This document shows positions 38,701 to 44,800 of a stretch of 64,000 nt of DNA, one piece after another. The notes beneath the pieces were generated by a model that had not been told where the DNA came from, did no database searches, and saw nothing but the letters and a program-made list of their open reading frames with translations. Numbering within the stretch: the first letter of the stretch is position 1; every line of letters starts with the position of its first letter. Both the position numbers and the translations under genes were made by a program. Source of the stretch: Psococerastis gibbosa (taxonomy: Eukaryota; Arthropoda; Insecta; Psocodea; Psocidae); the NCBI GenBank assembly GCA_963971405.1, contig OZ020487.1, forward strand, positions 44,489,039-44,553,038, read 5' to 3'.

Positions 38701-41359
38701 CTTTTCCGACTTTTAATTCTTTCGGAAATGGGTTTCTTTAAAGCTAAATCAACGATATAGAACCAAATTTTGTGATTTTATGAGGGGTAGCTAAACTGAA
38801 CATTTAACTTTTTTTTTTGTTTTATATTTTTTCTTTTGGACGCCATCTATCCCACCTTGGTGGGTTATAGACAAAGGTTGATTGATTGTATAGAAAAATC
38901 CTTGTGTACAACCCATCAGATCATTGGGGAATTTTTGGCCAAGTGCTACATAGAAATAAGCTTTTTGACTAAATATATCAAATGCAGTTATATATATTAT
39001 GGGGTACCCATAGCCTGCCAATCGAAATAAGCAGACTGGCATTCCTATGCTTATACATAGGATGCAGTATTTCATGGCTTTGTGATTTTTTTCATAAAAT
39101 CACAGGATTGAAGTTACAAAATATTTGCGTCCCACTTTCGGATTTTAGCCACTTGGTAGCGCTTGGGTGTTTCCCGCACAAATTTAAAAATTGAAATGTA
39201 GTAGTCAATATCAATTTAATGAGTCATTTCATATTAATAAATCTATAATGACCCAAATTTAATGAAACCAACTAGTTTATTGTATCATTCGCACACCTAG
39301 GCCTATCTAAATCTAATATCTATGTATATCTAACAATAGTCAATGCAATGAATATTAAAAAAAAATGTCCGTGGTATCCTACGCAGTATGTATTAATGTA
39401 TGGAAGTATCACACACAATGCTTCAAATTATGTTCCAACATGAGTTCAGAAAGAGTACCTACCGTACTTTACGTTACGGCAAGCATTCATTAGGGCCTTT
39501 TCGTACAGGTCACTGGGGGTTTAACATTTTAAACCAAAATCCTGTAAAGGAAAGTGGAAAAAAAGGCCTTGGGTCGTGTACATTAAGCATACTGTCACAG
39601 TAGACCATGTATTGGACATTTTCACAACCCCTATTTATTCAGACAGGTAGTTCCTCACTAACACCCACCATGTTCCCTTCCTTTTGACTCTGTAAGCCAT
39701 GGGTGACAAGTGAAAACTCAAGGTGAGTTCCATGGAAAAGGCTTTTAAAATACAGCAAAATGCAATAACATTAATGTAATAACAAATATACAGTAATTTA
39801 CAGTGAAGAGGACGGAACACAACTAATATTTTTGACTTTTTTCCTTCTGGTAGAAATTGTCTTGCATTAACTTAAAGTTTCCACTCGAATTTCCTTGCTT
39901 CAACATTTTCTCTAGTGGGACGAGACGCCTCCTCTGCTCCTTTTCCTCGAAATCTGTTGCCCTAAAAATGTCAATAATATTAGCCTACCAATACATACCT
40001 ATTAAAATAGGACAACATATTTTGTTTTAGTTAATGTATGCTGCAGTGGACCCATAGAGGGAAGTCACTGTCACAAATTATTACTTCGCAAGCCCCATGC
40101 ATGCAAAGGCTTAAAAATGCTTCTCGTAGGTTGTACAGTAACTTGTTGCACTCGGTGTGTTTGGGAGTGTAGTAGTAGTATGGTTTGACACAGTCCCAGG
40201 CCACGGTGTGGGCCCATAGGACTCCAGTGGACCTCCTGATTATAGTGGATTCCGAACCACTTGGGAAACACAGTCAAGTCACACGATTAGTTCGGAGGTG
40301 ACCAGGACAAGTCCTACCATGTTTCCCTACCGGCACTGTGCACACGACCAATTTATCTGCAGCTTTGAACCTGCTCTGGTCCGCTGGATTCAACTTGGTA
40401 TGGCGGCCGGCTTGTTTGGGAGTGTGCTAAGTGACTTAATTTGGCTACAAGACGGCAACAATGCAACACTTTAAGAAGAATTAAATCTATTGTGAGTTTA
40501 ATATAAATTACTCACTTACCTTTTAGATGTATTATTGTAGACCTACTGTACTTTGCATAATGTGTAGCTTAGTTTGCAGTTTTCAATCCAACAACCGAAC
40601 TTATTTTATTAGTAAAGTAGGTATTGCTGTAGAGATTGAATCAATAAATAATTTTTTTATCATTTTTGTTTATCAAAAACCCACTCATTTCTGCTGCGTT
40701 GTTATTGTTTTGAAAATGAATGTTGACTTCAAAACAGGCAGCCAATAGTAGGCCAAGTTTTATAGAACGTTCGAATACACTCACAATTGTTTGTTAATAA
40801 ATTAATTTGATTGGTTAAAACTGGGACGCAAATATTTTGTGACTCGGCTCATGTGATTTTCCTATTTGGAATCACAGACGGCCCTATACCGACTAGCATT
40901 CTTTAGTAAATATTATTCTATGGGGGTACCTAAGTTGGTAACTTGGTAACGATGGCTAGCACATCAGCAATATCCAGTTTTCAGGATAGCTCGCATATTA
41001 CGTTCTTTGTTAGCATAATAAATTTTAAGGTTATATTACTTCACAACATACGGAACTGAAGCTTAATTTAACTTAATGCTTAGCTAATAGCTACCCTATT
41101 TCCCCAGTAAGATGAAGGAGTGCAGGCTCAATGGTAGCAAAACAAGCCTTCTTATTGGTCCAATAAATAAAAAAGCGACAAATCTCATTGATGCACATAT
41201 CAATGTTATAAAACGCTTGCAAAATTCATATTATTACATTTACAAAGCGTCAAAGCACACAGAACGCTATTTAGCAGATTTCGTTTTAGACACAGTCGCT
41301 GCCGGTGCTTAAATAAAAGACAACCATGACAATACTACAAAGCTTACCGCGTACAACAT
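17647..41359 (-). CDS. SRRM1: SRRM1 / SRm160 PWI-domain splicing coactivator (gene span)
   Basis: Eighteen exons on the minus strand join in frame to about 868 residues: 41359-41348, 38168-38079, 37712-37587, 37043-36873, 35574-35371, 34555-34422, 34157-34008, 33404-33296, 30828-30773, 29937-29875, 29291-29205, 26811-26620, 26303-25935, 25444-25269, 24600-24275, 23305-23170, 22372-22272, 17751-17647. Exons 2-4 encode the PWI domain (about residues 20-130) with VDMSKVKVDVLKPWI and MQINMTGFLNGKNAR, near-identical to SRRM1. The rest is RE/RD-rich, RS-rich and acidic-Ser sequence, a poly-Lys block and the conserved tail LERRLRERALKSMKK. Family role: a nuclear-matrix-associated spliceosome and exon-junction coactivator that bridges SR proteins and 3'-end processing; the PWI domain binds RNA and DNA. 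Exon 1 is the only weak call. Confidence 0.93.
18110..18440 (+). mobile_element. LINE reverse-transcriptase 3' tail with internal tandem duplication
   Basis: The plus strand contains a frame reading QWFGHVKTK (the classic 'WLGHVxRM' LINE tail) followed by two diverged tandem copies (about 18,176-18,260 and 18,266-18,350) of 'caggtgcgagaggaaatggc' ... 'aaaaatcag' ... 'gaggacgatct'. It ends in 'cacctgggcaacttcagctg', shared with the copy at 24.9-25.1 kb. Confidence 0.65.
18545..18880. repeat. Foldback repeat related to a Penelope-like element end
   Basis: The left arm 'gataaaatattacacaaaaa', 'accggtttcgacaaattggc' and 'attctcaagtgagcagataa' is mirrored around 18,700-18,740 by 'ttatcagctcacttgaaaat', 'gtagaaaccggtcgtgccat' and 'tgtaatattttatc'. 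The same left-arm sequence is at 31,457-31,608 beside the Penelope-like coding remnant, so these are probably its terminal repeats arranged head-to-head. Confidence 0.75.
20641..21628. mobile_element. TIR DNA element, ends TACAGGGTGTTCCAGACC
   Basis: The left end TACAGGGTGTTCCAGACC and the right end GGTCTGGAACACCCTGTA are perfect complements flanked by TA-rich sequence. Subterminal blocks ('ataactcggttattatgagg', 'cgaactaccttatggtggaa') recur inverted near 21,540-21,600 and also directly inside, giving multiple internal copies. The frame at 20729-21211 is a by-product of these repeats. No transposase was recognised, so it is non-autonomous. Confidence 0.8.
22272..22372 (-). CDS. SRRM1: SRRM1 exon 17
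   Basis: Acceptor TATTTCAG, phase 1 in, phase 0 out, donor GCT|GTAAGT. It encodes GKKKKKKKKNRSESDKPEHR then HKKHKKQKKHRKRA, matching the long Lys/His-Lys block (KKDKKHKKHKKHKK) before the SRRM1 C-terminus. Confidence 0.9.
22457..22954 (+). other. Uncharacterised open frame around a short inverted repeat
   Basis: A 165-codon frame in SRRM1 intron 16, antisense to the gene. It overlaps a small inverted repeat: 'cgtcgctgttcttgcaaatg' (about 22,491) is mirrored by 'ctttttgcaagaacagcgac' (about 22,712-22,735). No domain, signal peptide or family resemblance is visible. It is more likely a repeat-derived chance frame than a gene. Confidence 0.3.
23170..23305 (-). CDS. SRRM1: SRRM1 exon 16
   Basis: Acceptor ATATTGCAG, phase 0 in, phase 1 out, donor CAA G|GTAACT. 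It encodes RRRDDSDESEPSS, a run of seven Asp, EETEDRRKKKKSSKKDESSS and DSEDQ. Acidic Ser segments of this kind precede the Lys block in SRRM1 proteins. Confidence 0.88.
23556..24095. repeat. Dispersed repeat, about 540 bp (inverted copy at 46.5-47.1 kb)
   Basis: It starts 'ttgctttccaatttatacgt' and ends near 'aaccggacagtttgctttcc'. The complementary order is present at about 46,535-47,102 ('ggaaagcaaactgtccggtt' to 'tacgtgtaaattggaaagca'). The interior has 'gtctgtctgtatg' and 'atttccgggcaaactactcg'. Partial copies: 5,505-5,600, 19,238-19,290, 47,440-47,505. No intact frame; class not identified. Confidence 0.75.
24275..24600 (-). CDS. SRRM1: SRRM1 exon 15
   Basis: Acceptor TTACATTGCAG, phase 1 in, phase 0 out, donor AAG|GTATAC, 326 bp. 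It encodes AKEVTPVSKAKQLPTPKSSH, then three rounds of acidic Ser/Asp sequence and Lys/Arg clusters (KKHRGKSASSDESEDED, KKRKRKRKKSSSDESSDDES). Many potential CK2 sites; disordered. Confidence 0.9.
24935..25120 (+). mobile_element. LINE polymerase tail fragment
   Basis: The plus strand reads RFGHVKRMDNSRC (WLGHVxRM-type tail) and ends 'cacccggtcaactgcagcta', shared with the 18.1-18.4 kb copy. It lies antisense in SRRM1 intron 14. Confidence 0.55.
25269..25444 (-). CDS. SRRM1: SRRM1 exon 14
   Basis: Acceptor ATTTTCAG, phase 2 in, phase 1 out, donor CAC G|GTTAGT. It encodes SSSSSDEEDGESSSSDGIEV, then VEKKEEKVVEEKKNG and the charged EREPRESREDRAPRKEADKK. Low-complexity charged sequence consistent with the SRRM1 central region. 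Confidence 0.88.
25515..25650 (+). repeat. SINE-like dispersed repeat copy
   Basis: 'gttgagattgaggac', 'ttgccaatggtcaaaaact', 'gaatgtccgaaatccatggg' and 'gtcgttggca' align in order with copies at 54.3 and 55.9 kb. Short, non-coding, inside SRRM1 intron 13. Confidence 0.6.
25935..26303 (-). CDS. SRRM1: SRRM1 exon 13 (RS/SP-repeat exon)
   Basis: Acceptor GCGTTCTAG, phase 2 in and out, donor TCT AG|GTATGG, 369 bp. It encodes repeated SPSPRRR, KRRSPSP and RTPKRRS units, then RTSSPVYRRVVTIKRTPTPP. This is the SRRM1 'RRRSPSP/RRRTPTPP' domain, a substrate of SR-protein kinases and the contact surface for SR proteins. Its high GC contrasts with its surroundings. Confidence 0.93.
26620..26811 (-). 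CDS. SRRM1: SRRM1 exon 12
   Basis: Acceptor TTTAATAG, phase 2 in and out, donor TCA AA|GTAAGT, 192 bp. It starts with Glu-Arg dipeptides (EREREKERERE), then KKKSESPPARRRRSRSSPSV and RSRSPKEKERNRTSK. Its first bases GGAACG and RE coding are shared with exons 10 and 11. Confidence 0.9.
27028..28106. mobile_element. MITE-2 copy B, interrupted by MITE-1 copy B and a second insert
   Basis: It begins TTAAGAGTGTACAGCCC and ends ATGCACACTCTTAA. MITE-1 B sits at 27,047-27,419, splitting 'acagccc' from 'taggaaattggcagcccg', with TA duplicated. A further AT-rich insert (about 27,722-28,030) carries 'tcgaggggcccatcacggga' and ends 'catcaataaaatgtatgta', resembling a retroposon 3' end. Confidence 0.85.
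27047..27419. mobile_element. MITE-1 copy B, nested in MITE-2 B
   Basis: Ends aggtgcccattccattgacc / ggtcaatggaatgggcacct with TA on each side (27,045-27,046 and 27,420-27,421). The internal structure equals copy A at 12.7 kb. Removing it and one TA rejoins the MITE-2 arm, so the borders are exact. Confidence 0.9.
28735..28990 (+). repeat. Dispersed repeat, second copy
   Basis: Counterpart of 8,521-8,800 in the same orientation, with 'tattcctctacgctttgatg' and 'ttcattatggtgtcagtaac' intact. It lies antisense inside SRRM1 intron 11. A 23-A run follows at about 29,050. Confidence 0.65.
29205..29291 (-). CDS. SRRM1: SRRM1 exon 11 (RE repeat)
   Basis: Acceptor TTTTCGCAG, phase 2 in and out, donor GAA AG|GTATAG, 87 bp. 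It encodes 28 residues of Glu-Arg repeats. The DNA is almost pure GAGCGC/GAGAGA. It is very similar to exon 10 and the start of exon 12, which suggests tandem exon duplication. Confidence 0.85.
29875..29937 (-). CDS. SRRM1: SRRM1 exon 10 (RE repeat)
   Basis: Acceptor TTATGTATAG, phase 2 in and out, donor GAA AG|GTAATA, 63 bp. It encodes DRDRERERERERERREREER-type sequence. A symmetric exon that can be skipped in frame. Confidence 0.83.
30174..30350 (+). repeat. tRNA-like SINE sequence
   Basis: 'ggggcttgtggtccagcggt' resembles a Pol III box A (TGGTCCAGCGG) and 'gtgagtttgaatcccg' a box B at normal tRNA spacing (30,277-30,291 and 30,320-30,334). A full cloverleaf does not form convincingly and no acceptor stem pairs well. 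The preceding 'agatagttgtgtagctgtgc' has a relative at 33,119-33,160. Called a tRNA-derived SINE rather than a tRNA gene. Confidence 0.55.
30773..30828 (-). CDS. SRRM1: SRRM1 exon 9
   Basis: A 56-bp micro-size exon with acceptor TTGTTTTTCAG, phase 0 in, phase 2 out, donor TCA AG|GTATGT. It encodes DRRGKSRSRSRSPRRRSS, a compact RS motif. Found by phase and RS coding. Confidence 0.85.
30904..31289. mobile_element. MITE-1 copy C
   Basis: Ends aggcacccattccaccgacc / ggtcggtggaatgggcggct, flanked by TA (30,902-30,903 and 31,290-31,291). Its centre is inverted relative to copies A and B (the 'catgggatatgttaagtaca' strand is swapped), showing that the inner segment has flipped or the element inserted in the opposite orientation. 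Confidence 0.87.
31455..32110 (-). mobile_element. Penelope-like retroelement remnant (GIY-YIG endonuclease end)
   Basis: The minus strand gives, across frameshifts, FINIPYIGKISNYLRVFVNE, then KSGVYQLLCDDCDC, SYVGQAGRQFKKRLYEHFK and MLVQHINNTGHSCTFKNFKI to IKEAVNRNKP. The pattern 'GVYQLxCxxCxxxYVGQ.GR.FxxRxxEH' is that of the GIY-YIG domain of Penelope-like elements. A stop and a frameshift make it inactive. A terminal-repeat-like segment (31,457-31,608) with 'gaccggtttcgaca' follows. Confidence 0.75.
32250..32455. repeat. Small foldback
   Basis: 'ttgccgacgtctgttccatt' and 'gggctttcttgtc' are mirrored by 'gacaagaaatcttttgcaag' and 'aatggaaaagacgtcggcaa'. It lies in SRRM1 intron 8 just left of the hAT-like element. 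Confidence 0.6.
32486..33104. mobile_element. Non-autonomous hAT-like element with 8-bp target duplication
   Basis: ACCGGGCC flanks both ends (32,478-32,485 and 33,105-33,112). The terminal inverted repeat is CATTGGCGTAAAT / ATTTACGCCAATG. The inside carries three copies of 'tccgggggagaccc' (about 32,750, 32,872, 32,928) spaced by AT-rich sequence, and a poly-C run. 619 bp, no transposase frame. Confidence 0.85.
33296..33404 (-). CDS. SRRM1: SRRM1 exon 8
   Basis: Acceptor TTTTTCTACAG, phase 2 in, phase 0 out, donor CAT|GTAAGT. It encodes SRKEDFEIRKKEDSVQKKRH then YRSNRSHSSDRDRSRH. It requires the preceding exon to end with two bases of a codon, which fixes the GC donor of exon 7. Confidence 0.87.
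34008..34157 (-). CDS. SRRM1: SRRM1 exon 7 (ends at a GC donor)
   Basis: Acceptor TATTCTCAG, phase 2 in, 150 bp, encoding SKALSGVQDKLKNDADKKPS then KSRSASPADKKRRRDDKNAR. The only frame-consistent end is GAA AG|GCAAGG, a GC donor. The nearby GT (CTA|GTGAAA) gives the wrong phase, and no other GT lies before the in-frame stop. Confidence 0.82.
34422..34555 (-). CDS. SRRM1: SRRM1 exon 6
   Basis: Acceptor GTTTGTTACAG, phase 0 in, phase 2 out, donor TCT CT|GTAAGC, 134 bp. It encodes TSRERRDRDKKRGRSASKSP then RGDRSPKKPIDNGDAKDDLN. Basic and RS-type. Not in the ORF list because of its length. Confidence 0.85.
35371..35574 (-). CDS. SRRM1: SRRM1 exon 5
   Basis: Acceptor TTTTTCGTAG, phase 0 both sides, donor GAT|GTAAGT, 204 bp. 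It encodes EEQERISTLVEKSVSSREEK, then a Lys/Glu/Arg/Asp-rich helix (KDKEDRKKKDKSRE..). This corresponds to the charged region right after the PWI domain of SRRM1. Confidence 0.9.
36008..36417. repeat. Foldback element in SRRM1 intron 4
   Basis: 'agggttaaggctgagtgttc' and 'aaaatgttttgtaaacaaga' on the left are mirrored by 'tcttgtttacaaaacatttt' and 'gaacactcagcaataaatac' on the right. Inner arm blocks ('ttgctcattccaca' / 'tgtggaacgagcaatt') also pair. Arms about 150 bp. Confidence 0.8.
36873..37043 (-). CDS. SRRM1: SRRM1 exon 4 (PWI domain, C-terminal half)
   Basis: Acceptor CTATTTCAG, phase 0 both sides, donor ATG|GTAAGG, 57 residues: YPDPKKMQINMTGFLNGKNA, RTFMQDLWELLISAQESVTG and IPQQFLDGKKEEIKKRM. 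It is nearly identical to the human and Drosophila PWI domain, in which this part forms the last helices and the nucleic-acid-binding surface. Confidence 0.96.
37587..37712 (-). CDS. SRRM1: SRRM1 exon 3 (PWI motif)
   Basis: Acceptor CTTTCAG, phase 0 both sides, donor AAG|GTAAAT, 42 residues VDMSKVKVDVLKPWIVKKIT then EILGYEDDVVVEFVVNQLEE. It contains the signature Pro-Trp-Ile. Diagnostic of the family. Confidence 0.97.
38079..38168 (-). CDS. SRRM1: SRRM1 exon 2
   Basis: Acceptor TTGTTTTTAG, phase 0 both sides, donor AAG|GTGAGC, 30 residues GTSATQDSRFSDKEKKLMKQ then MKFGESLTQK. It matches the SRRM1 start 'GTSAEQDNRFSNKQKKLLKQLKF'. Too short for ORF detection. Confidence 0.94.
38980..40930. repeat. 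Distant inverted repeat pair in SRRM1 intron 1
   Basis: About 39,003-39,140 and 40,815-40,930 are complementary: 'ggggtaccca', 'actggcattc' and 'aaaatatttgcgtccca' on the left match 'ctatgggggtacc', 'gactagcattct' and 'tgggacgcaaatatttt' on the right. The spacing of 1.7 kb suggests the ends of a DNA element with decayed contents. No transposase was recognised. Confidence 0.6.
41348..41359 (-). CDS. SRRM1: SRRM1 exon 1, proposed start
   Basis: ATG TTG TAC GCG followed by the strong donor GTAAGCT gives MLYA joined in phase 0 to GTSATQDSRF. It is the only well-formed minus-strand start plus donor seen upstream. It lacks the vertebrate 'GFFR' residues, so the call rests on position, phase and splice strength. 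cDNA or a related-species comparison would settle it. Confidence 0.5.
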
Positions 41360-41756
41360 CTTCAGGGAAGGCACTAGCCAAAGTCAACTAAACAGTTCCA
41401 CGAATAACTTTAAGGGTAAACTTGGAATTAATGTTAAATTAAACGGACAAAAGTAAATTATTTAAAAATGCCCCATGCACAAACGGCCATTTTACTATGA
41501 CGTTGTTTTGAAATGTTGGCAATCATGGTTCCAACTTCTGCATAAGATAAAACTTAAAAAACACAACAATAAACTTTTACGTTAGCCAAACATTAAAAAA
41601 TTTGGAATGTTTTACGCATATTCACGCATGCGTAGTTTATTTTCGTGGCTGCCAAACAACAAAGACAGTTTTGATTTGTGTGCAAGGTTTTTCTTCAATA
41701 TTTGGACCTAATTGGGGGTTACAATTTGCATTTTAACATATTAATTGTCTTTAAAA
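41360..41756. promoter_or_regulatory. Shared bidirectional promoter region of SRRM1 and Sh3beta
   Basis: The 397 bp between two divergent start codons must hold both promoters and 5' UTRs unless upstream non-coding exons exist. ACGCATGCGT (41,624-41,633) is a palindrome resembling the NRF-1/Erect wing site common in insect and vertebrate bidirectional promoters. No TATA box is placed convincingly for either gene. The binding-site reading is an inference. Confidence 0.5.
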
Positions 41757-41801
41757 ATGGTTGTCAAGATTTATTTGTCAGGTATCTCAGGAAATAAAGA
41801 G
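41757..41801 (+). CDS. Sh3beta: Sh3beta exon 1
   Basis: 15 residues MVVKIYLSGISGNKE from an ATG in context AAAAATGG, donor GAG|GTAAGC. It matches the start of insect Sh3beta proteins almost exactly. Too short for ORF detection; followed by an 8.7-kb intron. Confidence 0.93.
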
Positions 41802-44800
41802 GTAAGCGTTAATTTTCCCTGTGTTTGAAATAGTGGGAGTGTCCGATTGTATCCATGAACCTTAAGCCGCAAATTCGTCATTTTGTCAGGGTTACAATGC
41901 TCATTACAATAATGAAACCTTTTATAAATAGCTTAGATGACAGTATCATTGGTTATCATATTCACGCAATTTTGCAATTATTCTAAACACATATTTCACG
42001 CAATCAATTGGGAGATTTAATTTATTTAGTTCTATCAATTGCCATTTGCAGTCCTCTGAATTTTACCATTGCATTGCACAGAAGCAATTTAGCCAATTAA
42101 TTAACATTTTGTTACGCTTAATGCCGACTATGTTCTAACACATAGTCGAATTATTGTGTGAGAGCTGTTCTTCGTTGCTGCATCAGAAAATATATATATA
42201 TTGGTAGACTTCAAAGAATATTGAGCCAAGCTATGATAATCATGACGACGTCGAGAACCGAGGTTGCATACTAAATAAGTGAAATTGTCTATTAGCATTC
42301 TAAGAGTGCAGTGGGATACTAGTAGACCTGTAACAACGAAGCTGGACAATCAAAGAGATTAGAATACCTAATTTTAAACATGAGACACCAAGAAGTTCAC
42401 AACTAGTGGACAGTACACCGGGAAAATGTGACTACGAGCGATAAACACTATTCCAAAGTGGAACTTCCGAATGCAATAAAATAAAAATAAAATTATGAGA
42501 ATGTACCAAAGTTAAAAATTTCAGACATAAATCGATGGAAGAGATTGTTGAAAGGAGGAGAAAAGTAATGTGGAAATAGATTAATAAACGAAAGACTAAG
42601 AAGAGTTGTGGAAAACAAAATTAGTCTACACTTTTAATTTTTTTTTTTTTAATCAGCGCACTAACTGACAGGAGAAACATGTATGATGTTATTGCTGTTT
42701 ATAACATCCTATCAAATAAGTTTCAATGTTCTTCCCTCCTAGTGAATATTAATATCCATGTCCCTTCAAACACCCGGCACAAAAGTCTATTTTATATGAA
42801 TTTGTACGGAACTAACTACCTACAAGAACTCGGTCTCAATAGAATGCTAACCAGGTGTTATATTCTTAACCAGAAGTGTGACATTGATATATTCCATGAA
42901 TCACTAAATAGCATTAGGAGGAAAGCCTTACAACATGCGTTATAATACCATGTGTACTGTTATTATTCCACTTGTAGCAACTTTGTCAAAATTGGAGTTT
43001 TTCCGTTTATTATAATATTTATTTATATATTTAATTGTTTGCTAACGACAGATATGGCACTGGCACAGCTCCTTGTTTTATTCTTCTTCTGGCTCTACAG
43101 CTCATGATGGGCTTTGGCCTGATCAACAACACTCCTCTAGTCATCTTGGTATGACACTCCACTATCTACGGACTCTGTTTCTAGTTCGTCCTTACTGCGG
43201 TTTTGTTGACGTCTCTGCAGTCTTCTTCCCGTCATGCTTGCTTTGTACAGCTTGTTCGGCTTGCGGTCCTCTGACATTCTTATGACTTACCCCAGTGCTT
43301 TAACAAACGTACTACATCTTCTTCATTGAGTATTCCGTCTATTTCGGAGTAGTTTCTTGTACGCCACTCTGTTTTCGTATAGGGGCCCATAGATTCTCCA
43401 TATTACCTTCAATTCCAAAATTAGTTAAAGGTTAAAGAGAATATAAACCTGTATAGACCTTTCTAATTTCTAACTAACCAACTGATATTAGTGACGACCA
43501 CAAACAATTGTATTGTATGTTAAAATTTACATTTCTTCTATCCCATACGTCCTTATAACAGCTTTTGCGCCATTTTTTCCTATTATTCCAATAATTACCA
43601 AATACTGATGTTAAGGAGGTCCGTAAGTTAATTCTTAACTTCATACCGGTTTGCCTTATTTATCTCGCGCCATATTCCGGGAATTTTTTGATAAGATAGC
43701 TTAAGCGCTGTTTACCATGGGTCATGAATCACATCCTGGATACCTGTAATTCCACTCATTCCATCACTTGCCAAGTTGTCGTGATAGCTGCCAAGTTGGG
43801 TCAAGGCAAAGGTCTTTGTTACGCTCTGTTAATGATCTGATTCCAATTGAATCAATTAAAGTATATGAACTGCCTCTAAAACATGAATCTAGGTTCCGCT
43901 TGTTACACTTGTTAATAATTACGGTATTGCTTCTATTTTTCACACAAAATGTGCGCTTCTTAATTAGGGTTATCATGGTTATGTAGCTAAGTAATTACTC
44001 TCCCGTCCCGTCGGGGCTATGGCCCGTATAGTGCCCTGACCTTCTAATGGAAGAAACGCAGCCATAATTTACACCAAGAGGGTCTAGCTCTAGACTTAAA
44101 ATTCCTGCATATGAAAGAGGCATTCCACAAGTCTTCCCCATACAAGTCTCTATCCCTACAAAAACACTCCGTGTAAAAACAGGCCAAGTTCCTAACACCG
44201 ATCTTGCAAAAAGTTTAGCCATTCAAAGTAATGAGATAGGGTGAGGGCCAAGTTCATAGGTCACTGGATTTTTTCCAAATATATGGCTGCGTTTTAGATA
44301 ACTTGGCCTGGGTCTTAACCTAAAAAATAGCACAACTTCACCAGGAGCGTCTTATGAATAGGCGACCCAGTAATTGTATTCTAGCCTTAAGTTCACAATG
44401 AATTTACGAGACTGCTTTTGAATAGCACTGTCCTAAAGCATCATTTGTCAGGCCAAGTTATCTAAAACGGAGCCATATATTTGGAAAAATCCAGTGACCT
44501 ATGAACTTGGCCCTCATCCCTATCTCATTACTTTGAATGGCTAAACTTTTTGCAAGATCGGTGTTAGGAACTTGGCCTGTTTTTACACGGAGCGTTTTTG
44601 TTGGGATCTCATAACATTTTGCAGTAGGTCTACTTCTGACATCATACGTTTAATACAACATACGTAATGTACGATTAGATGTAGGCGAACTGCTAGACGG
44701 ACGCTGCTGTTTGTATGTTAAGTGGTGGCACCGTGGTGTACACTGGCTGAGGACTCAATCTTTAATTCAAAGTCGCAAAGTCATGTATTCACCACGGTTA

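Noticed and set aside
42679-42945. 88-codon plus-strand frame in Sh3beta intron 1
   Set aside because: It reads vaguely like a LINE C-terminus (LYGTNYLQELGLNRMLTRC), but the similarity is too weak to call and no neighbouring domain supports it.
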